Shown: positions 22,957-35,001, counted from the first letter of the stretch. The stretch: 64,000 bases of DNA from Nemophila menziesii (GCA_029959085.1 JARWIR010000016.1:24809499-24873498); one strand, 5' to 3'. Made by a program: numbers and translations. Notes: generated from the letters alone by a model not told the origin.

Positions 22957-22975
22957 GTCCTCGGCAGCGGCGCCA
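22957..22975 (-). promoter_or_regulatory. Primer-binding site of element B, tRNA-Asp type
   Basis: Minus strand TGGCGCCGCTGCCGAGGAC, complementary to tRNA-Asp with a few mismatches. It lies six bases from the 5' LTR. Confidence 0.8.
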
Positions 22976-22981
22976 AAAACT

Positions 22982-24749
22982 TGGTGGGTCCTAGGGTGTT
23001 ATAAAATAAAGTGCAAAAATAAAAACCACTTAACCGCAAGTGTACGGTTGTCCCAAGTAATATATGATAATCAAGTTCGTTCTCAGGGACGGATTAGGTT
23101 CAACCCAAATGTTAATCAAGTAGTAAGGATAATTGCTAAACAGAAAAATAAAAGATAGAATTTTTGTTTGGTTTTTGGAAATTAAAAGATGCAAATAAAA
23201 GTAAAGACTAAAATTAAATTAACAAAAAGGAAATAAAGCAAATGCCGACTAACTTCAGATAAGAGAGATACTTGAGTCTCGCAAAGGAATCCACTTAATC
23301 AATATAATCTATGCTATGTTTAAGGGTAGAATTGGAATTATAATATTAGTCGGGACTTTAATATCTCCTAGCCCCCTGTCGGGTGGACCTAGAAGCTATC
23401 CTAAAGTATCATAAACACCTGTATGGTCGAATATGGCTCTTCGGATGATAAGATTTTACCTCTTTGGCTATGTAACTAGTTAAGCCTGTTGGTCAATAAC
23501 GGACATTACACGGGTATTACCTAAATCTGTATTCAAACCCCCCTGTCGGATGATCACTTCGCCACTAAAGCGAATAGCCCAAATACTAACAGCTAATTCT
23601 AGTTGCGCAGAAAAGAATTAGTAATAAAAACAAAGTAATAACCAATATATAAAACTCAATCCTATTTAAATCTAACAATCCCAAATTCAAAACATAGATT
23701 CATTCATTAAGGTTCATCCCTTTTATGCGATTCTCAAGTATAAAGAAATTTAGCTCATAAGAAAATTAAAGACTAACATACAATAAAAGGAATTCATGTT
23801 CAAATACAAAAGATAAATGAAAAACCTAAAGGGTAGAATGACTATGGATGGAACAACATGATTCCTCCAGCTTCTAGCTTCTTCTCTCCTTCGTGCTCTG
23901 ACTTAAAAACCTTAAGCCTCTTGTGTAATTCTCTGAAGTGTGTGAAAGTAGGAGGTTAAGGGGTGTATTTATAGGTGTTGGAGGACCCTAGGTCGAATTT
24001 CTTGGAGTGGAAGACAAGTCAAGGACTCTCAAATTCGTAGCTCTAAATTCTAGGAAAGGTAAGATTTTGCTACTGATTTGATTTGGTCATATCTTTTTCA
24101 ATACTTATCCGTTTGAGAAGTTTCAATATATGAAACCACTTGTCTTGGAAAGAGCTTTCTATTGGTGCAGACCACTCGTCCAGAATCCATGCCAATCTTT
24201 AATTATGAATTAATCTTTAAACCGTGGCTGGATTTTCAGATTCGCAAGGCAGCTTTATCTTTTCCTACTTTGAATAAATCTTTCCTAAATCTTCTTATTT
24301 CCATGTAAATATTCTTTCCTTTCATCTTTATCTTGACTTGTTCTCTAAGTAATTACCATTTATCTTTTAAAGCTTCACATTAAATAAATAATTAAACCGC
24401 ATATGCTTAAAAAGAATAAATCAATAAATCAAGAAATCGAAATAGGAGAGTGTACTCTAAAAATAGAAACTCGACTAAAAATCATTTCCTAACACTCTAA
24501 AACACACTAAGACTCTATTCTAACTTTCTCTCCTTGGATTGGTCTTTCATGAAATTCAAGAACCAATTAACTTTGCATTAAAAATAGTCAAATTTACGCA
24601 CAAAAGCTCAGATTCTGCAAATAGTTAATTTCCAAGGGGAGAAAGTGCAATATGATCAGATAAGCCTAAAAGTATATCAAATAAGTCATTTATTCACCTA
24701 AAAGGATGTCTCCAATGGGCTAAGATTTAGAACAAATAGGGAGACATCA
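22982..24749 (-). mobile_element. Right LTR of element B (its 5' LTR)
   Basis: 1768 bp, same ends as the left LTR and only a scattering of differences. This implies a young insertion relative to the rest of the array. Element B spans 17155-24749 (7.6 kb), a large non-autonomous LTR retrotransposon. Confidence 0.85.
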
Positions 24750-26034
24750 AATGATAACTTAGTTCAGGTTAATGGCTATAGGTTGTTCATAGGTCCCAAA
24801 TACAGCATCCAATGGTCCACTTACCTCTTACCTAATATCTTAATTGTTTCTCCATCTAGTAGTTAGAAATCCTAAGGTCTTTGGTTATAATTTGTCTTAA
24901 GGACGGGTGTGGTATATTTGGATAATGAAAAATGAGCTTTTGGCTCTCTCCTCACTAGCCATCAACGAATCGCCCTAGAGGTTGAGTTTTCACTCGAAGA
25001 TGTTTTCACTCAACCCAATTTATTGATGCTTTTGCTTTGCATCCCCAATGAATCCCAATTAAAACCCTTGATGATATAAAATCCACTTTGCCGGTCCGAA
25101 TATATATTCTTTTCATATCAATTTCTTTCTTTTGTATAGCTATGATTCTCTTTTTGATGTTGAGATATCACACTATTTTCTTTTTATGTATATATATTCT
25201 CTTCTTTTTATGCCCTTGTTGGCAAATTTAGCTCGTAGCTTCTTTTTCATTCACTATTACCCCGGCAAAGGATTACAATAATAACAATTTCATCATAAAT
25301 AAATCACAAATATAATTCCCAAAACCCAATGTTCCGTAATGATGAAATCCCACCACCCCAAACTCAAGCTCTAAAACAACTTGCTTCAGGTTTTGCGATT
25401 CGAGTGCGGGTCATATAGATAAGTCCTACAAACTAGGGGTATGGATTATAATGTGTTTCAATAAAAGGCTTTTAGAAAGGCTCAGAGGGGCTAAGACGGA
25501 TAATAACAATACTCAAACAAAAGGGTGAGAAAGTATAAAGGCTTCAAGTGTTTTATCATGAAAGAACTGCCTTATTCATTTTTCTAACTACCGGATTTCG
25601 TTATGTTTTCATCATTAGTTCATAGATAAGTGGGTTTTCAACTAATTTTAAACCTCACGTTCTACACACCAAATAACTATCCCTAAGTTTCAACGTGAAT
25701 TCTTAGCATTGCTCATTAACTTTCCTATCCTTTATTTCCTGTATTCATACATGCATCTAAACAATTTTGTTACATCTTTCAAAAGCATACTACTTACTAT
25801 CATTGACCTAATAAAATCATGCTCAAATAGGTACATTCAAAATATTCTATGCCTTAATTCAACCTAAAAATTTTAAATTTTATGCAAAAACGACAAGAAG
25901 ATGAGGACAACGAATCCCCACCCCTAACTCAAAAGTGAGCCGTGTCCCCACGACTCGAAAAAGACTCAGGCATGGAATAAAATTTAAAATAAAACTAACT
26001 AAACTACCTAATGCATACAAGCTATTAAGAAAAA
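24750..26034 (-). other. Element A 3' internal region right of element B, no gene
   Basis: Continues element A after the nested insertion. It shares words with element B (TTACCCCGGCAAAGG, CCCCAAACTCAAGCTC). No reading frame of note. Confidence 0.6.
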
Positions 26035-26514
26035 TTAAAATGACCTACCTGTTTGGCCATAGAGATCCATTATATCCTCATCCTCTTCCGAAGCAGAGGG
26101 GTCAGTATAACTATCAATATCCCGTTCCAAGGTCAAATCTTCTATCTGTGATTCCATCTGTATGATTTCTGGCCAAAGTTCTCTGTTATCTTCTCGTAAT
26201 CTTTCTATTTCGTTCTGTAACTTGAGAGCCCAAGGAGGAAGATCATGAACAATTTCAGAGGAAGAGGTAGAAGAACCTTGGTCTTGAATTTTTATCTTCT
26301 TCAAAGGCCTCCTTGATGGTATGAACATTCTAGCAGTTAACTTCTTTGGTAGTGGTTGTGCTGGTGCCTTTTCTTTTGATTCTTCAGTAACCTCATCAAG
26401 ATTGATGGGTTTTTCAATGGTGGCTCCAGGCAATTTCTTATTCTTCCCAAGATTAGAGCACTTTCTCTTGTATTCCATAGCTTCAGATCTGTTAGTCATG
26501 CTTGATTTACCCAC
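26035..26514 (-). CDS. Extra ORF of element A, downstream of integrase, function unknown
   Basis: 159 codons, ATG to stop, on the coding strand of element A behind integrase. Lys/Ser-rich N-terminus, a proline-containing basic patch (PSRRPLKKIKI), then a predicted coiled coil at about residues 95-135 (LQNEIERLREDNRELWPEI, then QIEDLTLERD) and an acidic tail (SASEEDEDIMD). Athila and Tat elements often carry an additional frame at this position, sometimes called env-like. This one has no signal peptide or membrane segment and I cannot assign it. It is uninterrupted, in contrast to the broken pol. Confidence 0.5.
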   Translation of the reverse strand: MGKSSMTNRSEAMEYKRKCSNLGKNKKLPGATIEKPINLDEVTEESKEKAPAQPLPKKLTARMFIPSRRPLKKIKIQDQGSSTSSSEIVHDLPPWALKLQNEIERLREDNRELWPEIIQMESQIEDLTLERDIDSYTDPSASEEDEDIMDLYGQTGRSF

Positions 26515-26869
26515 AACTCAAGTTATACCAAGGATGGATTAAGAGTTTAAGAGAATTTGGTTTAGCTTGATGTTGTTGCTTGGAATTGATGAAAGAGAAA
26601 GGTTTCTTGATGGATCTTGGAAGAAATCTTTAAATCTTGTTGAATTTGATGGTGTTTTAATGGTGTAGTGTGATGAATTTGATGAAAAGATTGTGTTTAT
26701 GGAGGATGGAGGAGAGAATTTGTGGAGTTGTTGTGTTAATTGTGAAGGTTTGCACAAGCTTTAAGGTGTATATATAGTGTTTGGGTCTGAAAAATTCGTA
26801 TGGGAGAGGCTAGGGTTAATCTTGTTAAGGTAAGAAGTTGATTAGGAAAGAACTTCCTTCACAAACCGC

Positions 26870-27205
26870 CACTGTGCGGTGCACCGGACCAAGTCCGCGG
26901 TGTACCGGACCTATCAGCTCTTCAAGTTTTCGCCTCGGCTAAAAACCCGTGGTACATACCTCGTGGCACGTGTTTTACCTCCTGGACAAAAGCTTGTTCT
27001 CCGTCAAAAAACACGTAGTACCCAACCCGTGGTACGGGTTTTTCTTCTCGGGGTGCACTGGACATGAGGCGCGGTATACCGCAGCCATCATGCCTCGAAT
27101 TTTTTCGTCTCGGTATAAACCCCGTGGTAGCCAACCCGTGGCGAGGGTTTTCAGGGCACGGTACATCCCTGCGGTATAGGGGTATACCGCATGGGTAGTC
27201 CGCGC
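26870..27205. repeat. GC-rich repetitive tract of element A
   Basis: Words such as CCGTGGTACGGGTTTTT, GCGGTATACCGC, ACCCGTGGCGAGGG and CATCCCTGCGGTATAGGGG. Related in sequence and position to 21075-21440 of element B. Confidence 0.75.
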
Positions 27206-27433
27206 CAACCTTCGAATTTTTCCAACTTTTTCCTTTTGACCCCAAACTCGTTTCCTGCACAATAGCACACTACCTTTCTCGTCCATTAGCTTGTAAACAC
27301 AATTAAAAATATACACTAACTTAATGTTATACACTACAAAGCAAAAACAACTAATCTAGAAAGCAATTAAAACAAGGGGTGTCTCCCAAGAGCACTTTTG
27401 TTTAATGTCTTTGAGTTAGACGAGTACCTCAGG

Positions 27434-30088
27434 CTAAGCGCATTCAACGAGATGGATTGTCTCCTCTCGCCCAAAGTCCTCACTGTCATGGTATCTTTTC
27501 AAACGCTGGCCATTCACCATGAATGTCCGTTGCTCGGTTGGATGTTCAATTTCAATCGCTCCATGAGGTGTGACTTTCGTAACAATATAAGGTCCTCCCC
27601 AACGGGATTTAAGCTTACCTGGGTAGTTCGAAAATCGAGAGTTGTATAATAAAACCTTTTGCCCTCTCTCGAAATGCTTTGGACGGATTCGTTTATCATG
27701 CCATCGCTTTGTTTTCTCCTTGTAGAGGCGTGAATTTTCATAGGCAAGATAACGAAACTCTTCCAACTCGTTCAACTGCATCATCCTTTGTTTCCCGACC
27801 AAATATGGATCTAGATTCAGAGTTTTAATAGCCCAGTAGGCTCGGGCTTCAAGTTCAATCGGTAGATGACACGCTTTGCCGTAGACCATGCGATATGGAG
27901 ATGCCCCAACTGGTGTTTTAAATGATGTTCTGTAAGCCCAAAGAGCATCATCTAGCTTTAAAGACCAATCTTTCCTCGATTTATTAATGGTCTTCTCAAG
28001 AATAGATTCGATTTCCCGGTTGGAAACTTCAGCTTGACCGTTAGTTTGTGGGTGATAACCGGTTGAAGTACGGTGTTTCACTCCAAACTTACGAAGATAG
28101 TTTCTCAGAGGAGCATTAAGAAAGTGGGTACCTTTATAACTAATGAGAACACGTGGCGTACTATGTCGTGAAAAGATATTTGTTTTTAAGAATTTAATCA
28201 CTGTTTGAGCATCGTTCTTTGGTGTTTCCACTGCTTCTACCCACTTTGATACATAATCTACTGCAAGCAAAATATAAATATTTCCATGGGAAGTGGTGAA
28301 AGGTCCCATGAAATCTATTCCCCATACATCAAAGATTTCAACTTCTAGGATATTATTAAGCGGCATCGCGTCTCTTTTTGATATATTGCCAGTGAACTGG
28401 CATCTTGGACATGACTGGACAAAACGATGACAATCTTTATGTATGGTAGGCCAATAGAACCCGGATTGAAGAATTTTAGCTGCGGTTCTATCGCCTTTAA
28501 AATGACCTCCATAAGGTGAACTATGACAACTTTCAATGATTTTCTCCATTTCACCTTCATGCACACATCTTCTAACCACTTGGTCACTACAAATTTTCCA
28601 GAGGTATGGTTCATCCCAATAATACTGCTTGGCCTGGTGATTTAATCTTTGTCTTTGTTGTGGGTGGATATCTTTGGGAAAGACACCACTCACAATGAGG
28701 TTTACTAGATCTGCATACCATGGCACAAAAGCATGTTTAAGAGCAAAAAGTTGTTCATCAGGGAATACCTCTTTAACCAACAATGGTTCTTTGTTCGCAT
28801 CAGATCCTTCGAGCCTTGATAAATGATCAGCAACTTGATTCTCGCGACCCTTCCGGTATCGAATATCTATGTCAAATTCTTGAAGCAACAGTACCCATCT
28901 AATAAGACGCGGCTTAGCGTCCTTTTTCTCCATAAGGTACCTAATAGCTGAGTGGTCCGTGAATACAACCGTTTTCTTCCCAATCAGATAGGAACGAAAT
29001 TTATCAAAAGCATAAACCACGGCCAACATCTCTTTCTCCGTTACTGTATAGTACATCTGGGCAGCTTTGAAAGTCTTACTTGCATATTAAATTGTGTGGA
29101 AAATCTTGTCTTTCCTCTGTCCCAACACAACACAAATAGCATGATCACTAGCATCGCACATAGGTTCAAACGGAGCTTTCCAATCAGGAGGTATAACAAT
29201 AGGTGTAGAGATCAGTTTCCCCTTAATCGTCAAAAACGCTTGAAGACATTCTTCAGTAAAGTTAAAAGGAGTATCCTTTTCGAGTAAAGAGCTAAGCGGT
29301 TTGGAGATCTTGGAGAAAGCTTTAATAAATCTTCGATAAAATCCTGCGTGACCCAAGAAACTTCTCACTCCTTTAACAGAAACTGGAGGTGGTAATGTTT
29401 TGATAACTTCAATCTTAGCACGATCTACCTTCATCCCCGCCTTCGAAACTTTATGTCCCAACACAATTCCTTCTTGAACCATGAAGTGGCATTTTTCCCA
29501 ATTAAGCACAAGATCTTTTTCTCTACATCACATAAGGACTTTCTCAAGATTATTCAAACAATCATCGAAACTATCTCCAAACACCGAAAAATCATCCATA
29601 AAAACCTCCAAATATTTATCAATCATGTCCCAAAATATCGCCATCATGCACCTCTGGAACGTGGCAGGTGCATTGCATAACCCAAACGGCATTCTTCTAT
29701 ACGCAAAAGTTCCAAACAGACAAGTAAAAGTTGTTTTGTGTTGATCAAGTGGATTTACACAAATCTGATTATAACCCGAGTATCCGTCAAGGAAACAATA
29801 ATATTCTCTCCCTGCAAGTTTGTCTAGCATCTGATCAATGAAAGGTAGCGGGAAGTGATCTTTCTTTGTAGCTTTGTTCAGTCTTCGGTAATCCATGCAC
29901 ACTCGCCACCCCACAACTGGTCTTGATGGTATGGCTTCGCCTTGATCATTAAGGATGGTAGTGATACCTCCTTTCTTTGGAACACATTGCACTGGACTGA
30001 CCCAATCACTGCTAGCAATCAGATAGATGATTCCTGCATCTAATAACTTGATAACTTCTTTCCTCACTACTTCTTTCATAGCTGGCAT
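27434..30088 (-). pseudogene. Element A pol: reverse transcriptase, RNase H, integrase (Athila-type)
   Basis: One frame, read right to left. RT at 30088-29500: WVSPVQCVPKKGG, GWRVCMDYRRLNKAT, FPLPFIDQMLDKLAG, active site FMDD. RNase H at about 29300-28820: [24 protein letters not shown]. Integrase from about 28700: zinc HHCC part with GGHFKGDRT and CPRCQ, then the catalytic core. The RT words are typical of the Athila lineage of Ty3/gypsy. Breaks: TGA at 29528-29530 (in LEKVLM-stop-CREK) and TAA at 29087-29089 (HTI-stop-YASKT). The first integrase Asp (WGIDFMG) and the Glu (GQAEVSN) are present, but the second Asp is Tyr (LISYKGTHF). Non-functional, though little decayed. Confidence 0.88.
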
Positions 30089-30161
30089 GAGTCTTCTTTG
30101 TCCCTCTATAGATCGCCCACCTTTGTTCTCAAGAATGATTTTGTGTTTGCAAACGAAAGGA

Positions 30162-31238
30162 CTAATTCCCTTGATGTCGGCAATAGTCCATCCGATTGCT
30201 TCTTTGTTTGCGAATTACTTGAAGTAGCTTCTCCTCTTGAGGACCTGAAAGGTTAGCAGAAATAATAACAGGCAAAGTTTTATTCATACCTAGATATGCA
30301 TAGCGTAGATGATCGGGAAGTGGTTTTTCTTCGAGAACAGGTGGACATATTATAGATGGTTGTTTCATTGGTTTAATGTCACCTGATTCTCGAAGTAGTT
30401 CTCGTACATTTGATCCTAATGCAGCAACATCTTCAGGGGGAATCTCGAGTTCCTCTTGTGATTCAAGTGCTAAGGCTTCGTCAAGATCATCATCTAAACT
30501 TGCTTCATTGAAGACTTCTTGCGCAATTTTTCCGATGACATCTATTTTGAAGCATTCATCTTTCGAATTTGGTAACTTCATAGTCTGAAACACATTGAAT
30601 CGTATCTGTTCGCCTTGTACTCTCATGATCAACTCACCATTCTCAACATCAATTAGTGTACGCCCCGTGGCTAAGAATGGTCTACCCAAGATGATGGGGA
30701 CATTCTTATCCGCGTCGTAGTCAAGAATAATAAAATCACAAGGAAAAATAAAAGAGCCAGCTTTAACTAAAACATCTTCAATTTTACCTATTGGTCGTGA
30801 GAGGGAGCGATCCGCCATTTGCAATACCACAGATGTGGGTACTACTTCTCCAATATTAAGATTCTCGAACATGGATCTAGGCATGAGATTGATGCTCGCG
30901 CCTAGATCACATAATGCTTTCCCGGTCCAACTATCTCCAATGCCGATGGGAATTGTAAAACTTTCGGGATCTTCTAGCTTTGGTGGCAACTTACTTTGAC
31001 ATATAGCACTACACTCCATAGGTAATCCAATTGTTTCCCCAGTTTCTATACTTCGCTTGTTGGAGAGAATGTCTTTCATAAATTTAAGATAGGTTGGCAT
31101 TCTCTTGAGAGATTCAACAAGAGGTATATTAACTTCCAATTTCTTCAACATGTCGACGAACTTCTTGAATTTTAGGTCATTGTCCTTCTTTCTGACACGT
31201 GAAGGGTATGGTGGTGGAGGGCGTGTATTAAGTTCCAC
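30162..31238 (-). pseudogene. Element A protease region
   Basis: 358 open codons. The retropepsin-type site CDLGASINLMP (about residues 111-121) carries the DLGAS variant common in Athila elements, followed by VPIILGRPFLATGRTLIDV. The frame differs from both gag and RT. The conserved junction ahead of RT (AIGWTIADIKGI) is shifted by a frameshift near 30210, so the end of this frame reads nonsense. It would process the polyprotein in an intact element. Confidence 0.82.
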
Positions 31239-31288
31239 TGGCTTTCTCGTCTTTTCAGGTGTCTCGGCTTGAGCACTCTTTCGTTTAA

Positions 31289-31996
31289 CTACCTCCTTAA
31301 CTGTATCTTTGATTGGTTCTTCCCCCTTTGTTCTGGAATAGGGATTGTAACTGTTTCTGGTCTAGGTGGAGGTAGTTGTTTTCCACTTCGCAACTCAACT
31401 GCATGGCAAGAATCATCTCTAGGAGCAATAGTATCACTTGGGAGTTGCCCTTTTGGTCGATTTTGTAATGTACTCACCATTTGTGATAAAGTATGCTCTA
31501 ATTGCTTGATAATCTTCTGCTGGGCTCGAACTTTCTGTTGGCTATGACTCATTTTCTCAGCTGCTTGCATTAATTTAGTCATACTCGCATTCAAGCTTGG
31601 GATTAGTTCCTTCTTTGCCAGTTGCGTTGATTCTTTAGGTGGATCTTTCTTTGGTTCTTGACAAGCTTTTTCAACAATGGGTGCCTTTTTCTGAATAGGT
31701 TGTGGTGGATTATAGGATTGAGGTTGGGGTTGATGATACGTTTCTTGCTTCCTGACCCAACTCTTTTGTTGTGGGGGTTGTTGATAATTAGTGTAGCTTT
31801 CTTGAGGATAAGTATAACCGTTAGAGTAATAGTTATCTTGCGGATAGGTAACGGAAGCTACTGCTAGATTATTCATACATCCTTCCCACACATGATTTCT
31901 TGATCCACAACCAGGACACGAAGGAATTTCACGTACTGTATTCACCTGAGCAATTGTTTGGGCTTGTTCTTGTAGTTCTTCGAGTTGTTTAGCCAA
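31289..31996 (-). pseudogene. Element A gag C-terminal part with zinc knuckle
   Basis: Starts after a frameshift relative to the gag core. The zinc knuckle CPGCGSRNHVWEGC (C-x2-C-x4-H-x4-C) near residues 28-41 is intact. A Gln/Pro/Tyr-rich linker follows, then a coiled-coil-like segment (MTKLMQAAEKMSHSQQKVRA) before the protease region. It would bind genomic RNA in the nucleocapsid. Confidence 0.8.
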
Positions 31997-32007
31997 TTCT
32001 TTAAGCT

Positions 32008-32484
32008 TCAGAGATTCTGAAGTGTTTTCTTTGGCCAGCTTCTCTCGTTCTCAAGAATTCTTTCCATCCCCAACTCAGCTTCTTCAGGATCTAGCAACAC
32101 AAAACCTGCGTTTCCTAACGAATCTGCTTTATCTCTTGATTTGTCATTAAGGCCTCCATAAAACAAGGTTAAATAGTATTCTGGCGAGGATTGATGATAT
32201 GGACATCTCGCCTTCTTTTCTGTAAATCGTAACCATGCTTTACCCAAACTTTCTCCATTTTCCTGTATAAATTGTTCAAGCTCCAACATATCTTTTAAAC
32301 GTCTACTAACCGGATAGAAACGGTCTAGGAATCTTTTTTGAAGCTTGTCCCAATTTGGAATAACATGAGGGTATTGGGTATCATACCAATCGCTTGCACA
32401 TCCGGTCAGGAAGAATTGGAACATCAGGTAATACACATGTTCCCTAGTAACTCCTCTTATGATATAAGCATCACAGATCTGCAT
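32008..32484 (-). pseudogene. Element A gag core (Retrotrans_gag), N-terminus lost
   Basis: 158 open codons: REHVYYLMFQFFLTG, then LQKRFLDRFYPVSRR, FIQENGESLGKAW and LTLFYGGL, the typical gypsy capsid core. Upstream sequence stops at about 32490, where module DNA begins. The gag N-terminus, leader, primer site and the adjoining 5' LTR are therefore missing. A frameshift separates this part from the zinc-knuckle part. Confidence 0.82.
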
Positions 32485-32490
32485 GAAACA

Positions 32491-32997
32491 AGAGTTTAGT
32501 ACGTAAGCATTATTAGTAAGAATTTCACCTAATTACATTTCATGAAACAATGTTTCCCTCTTGGGATTTCCTTTATAAAATTTGGGTAGATGTTCTACAT
32601 GTCATGGATTAGGTAAAATCCTTCTGTGTTATTTGAAAATTAATTTATATGTACCTGGTCATATTTCCTAGAGTATGCGATATACTTATATTTCTCAACG
32701 AGGTTGAAACTTATACTTTTGATCAGTCATGTTGAAGCTATATTTTCTCAAAATCAAGGCGCCTTCCCTCAAATTCTACTATTTCACTTTCTTATTAAAT
32801 GCCTTTTCCACCCAAATTGACTATGTTTGATAGTATTATGGCCTACTTCCTTGTACATTCCAGGAGATTTAATTTGCTTCTTCGTCCATGATCAATCTCT
32901 TTAATATTGAATTTAGCAAATTTCGAGCTTATCACATCTATCAATAACAAGACTTCACACCCACACTCTAAAATATATGGTCTCATGAGTAGATGAA
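32491..32997 (+). repeat. Module segment duplicated from 14909-15410, right copy
   Basis: Begins AGAGTTTAGTACGTAAGC directly after the truncated gag and ends AGTAGATGAA before the right LTR. Nearly identical to the left copy. This is array-module DNA inside what otherwise looks like an LTR-to-LTR element. Confidence 0.85.
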
Positions 32998-34491
32998 TGG
33001 TAGGTCCTAGGGTGTGATAAAATAAGATATAAATAAGTGCAGATAAACACCCTAGACTGACATGGTTCTGCAAGTATACAGATCGTATGCAAGTTTTAGT
33101 TAAATAATTAAGATTCGTTCCGCAGAGACTACGAAGGTTAGAGGAATCTTATGCAAGTATCAAGTGCAAATAATTAAAGCTAGAACAACTAAACGCAAAT
33201 AAAAGTAAAGACAAATAGATTTTTGTTTGATTTTCTAATTAACTAAATTAAAACTAAGAAATTAAAGACAGAAAATAAATACGAAAGAGAAGTAATATGA
33301 GAATATAGCTTGAGTCAATAGCATGTAGTACCCACTAGTTTTGCCGTTCTAAACATGTAAGGGTGAATTATGTAGTGTTTCCCTAATCGGTTCCAATTCA
33401 CTATCGGTAGTTTAAAATAGGATTTACCTATGTCAATAAGGCTTCCTAAGCAAACTTTTCCTGTAATTGGTAAATAGTCACAAGAACTAAACCATAGTGA
33501 TAATCTAGTTATGTTGATTTGTCAGATCTAAACCAAATACTAGACGTTATGTGCTAAACATGTAATTAAACACCGTTGTCAATGGTGACCTAACTACTAG
33601 ATGGTAATTCTATATGGCTGCAGTCCACAAGAACACAAAATATAAATCCAAACACATAAACAGAGAATAAAAAGTATAATTCAATTTAAAACATTAAATT
33701 CCCAAATTAGATAGATGTCAATCAAAACTAGGGTTCATACATATATGCTAAAACTCAAGCTAAAGAAATTTAGTTCATGCAAGAAAAGAAAGAAATTACA
33801 AATTTAAAGGTAGAAGAAGACATTGTTGATGCACAGCTCCTTCCAGACTTCTTTTCTTGTGTTGTAAGCTTCCTCTTTGTTTAAGGTTTCACCAAGGATG
33901 ATTTAAGAGTGTTAAGAGACTGTATTTATAGTATATAGGTTGACCTAATTCGTTCGTTAGAGATAAGGCCAAGTGATAGACTCCAAGCCCAACTCAAATT
34001 CGTATGGATAATTACTGCTGAATTGTTTTGAGTATATCTTCTTCGTTATTGGTCGGTTTTTGTTCCATAATATACCAAAAGAATCCTCAGAGAATTATCT
34101 ATGTCCCTATGAAAGAAATCTTCCAAAATCGGCTTATTTCTTGGAGTAATTGCCACTTCTATAGGCGTGTGCTGCAGAATCTCAGATTTAGGCAGCTCTT
34201 CCTTTTCCATATTTTTAGCCTTTGTTTACTTTATCTACACTTTCCATGCAAATCTCTTTCCATAAGTTGTAGTCTTTGACTTGGACTCTAATTAATCTCC
34301 ATAATTATCTTTAAAGCTTCACACTAAATAAACAATTAAACCCAATATGCTCTAAAAATATTATGTTTCTAAATCAAGACTCAAAATAGGAAAGTGCACT
34401 AAACTAAGCTAAAATCAACCTATAAACTAATAAATAAGCCTAAAATGATGTCTCATGAATAGATTTTATTATCACAAATGAGGAGATATCA
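32998..34491 (-). mobile_element. Right-hand LTR of the element A family, bounded by ATGAA on both sides
   Basis: 1494 bp from TGGTAGGTCC to AGATATCA, with ATGAA before (32993-32997) and after (34492-34496). With module DNA on both sides it is formally a solo LTR. Units 2 and 3 have the empty site GTAGCTGAATGAG. Confidence 0.83.
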
Positions 34492-34507
34492 ATGAATGAG
34501 TTGTAGT

Positions 34508-34732
34508 GCCCGTTTGGAAGTGCTTTTTTAGAGAAGCACTTAAATGTGCTTCAAGTATTTTAAGAGTTCTTTTTTTACTTTAAAAAGCACTTTTATGAGA
34601 AGCACCGAATAGGTGCTTCCTAAAAAACCACTTAAAATTATTTTATTAAAATTATTTTAAATAATATTTTAAAATTTTGAGTTTTATTCTAAAAATGGGT
34701 TTTCACTCTAAAATAAGCACTTCCAAACGGGC
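34508..34732. mobile_element. Short MITE with GCCCGTTTGGAAGTGCTT ends, unit 1
   Basis: 225 bp. The left end GCCCGTTTGGAAGTGCTT mirrors the right end AAGCACTTCCAAACGGGC. Near-matching flanks TTGTAGT/TCGTAGT suggest a target duplication of about 7-8 bp. No coding. Confidence 0.8.
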
Positions 34733-34930
34733 TCGTAGTACGATAAACCCATAATACTTTGGGTTATAGTTTAGATCCATCTTACATGTTTTCCGTTAAA
34801 CCCTTTTGCAATCCTTGAATTATTGTTTAAAAGGAGGGGTTAAGATTAATTTTAAGCTAAAAATATGTCATGGGCAACGGTCGAGATTTTTTCATTACCT
34901 AAAAATATATAATCTTCCCAAATTACCCTT

Positions 34931-35001
34931 ACTATATATAAGATTGTCTAAAAAATCTAAAAATAACACTTCATCCAACTCTCTCTCTATCTCTCTCTCT
35001 C
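34931..35001 (+). promoter_or_regulatory. TATA box and CT-rich leader before the DnaJ pseudogene, unit 1
   Basis: CTATATATAAG at 34932-34942, then about 40 bp further a (CT)n tract (34981-35001), the layout of a plant core promoter with a pyrimidine-rich leader. Counterparts: 49161-49225 and 61693-61799. In unit 3 the CT tract is expanded to about 55 bp. Confidence 0.55.

Noticed and set aside
26879..27334. Several ORFs on both strands over the GC-rich tract of element A
   Set aside because: Same reason: low-complexity GC-rich DNA in an untranslated part of the element.
15411..34491. One simple 19-kb LTR retrotransposon with target ATGAA
   Set aside because: The ATGAA flanks fit, but ~500 bp of module DNA precedes the right LTR and the 5' leader, primer site and gag start are missing, so it is a fused structure.
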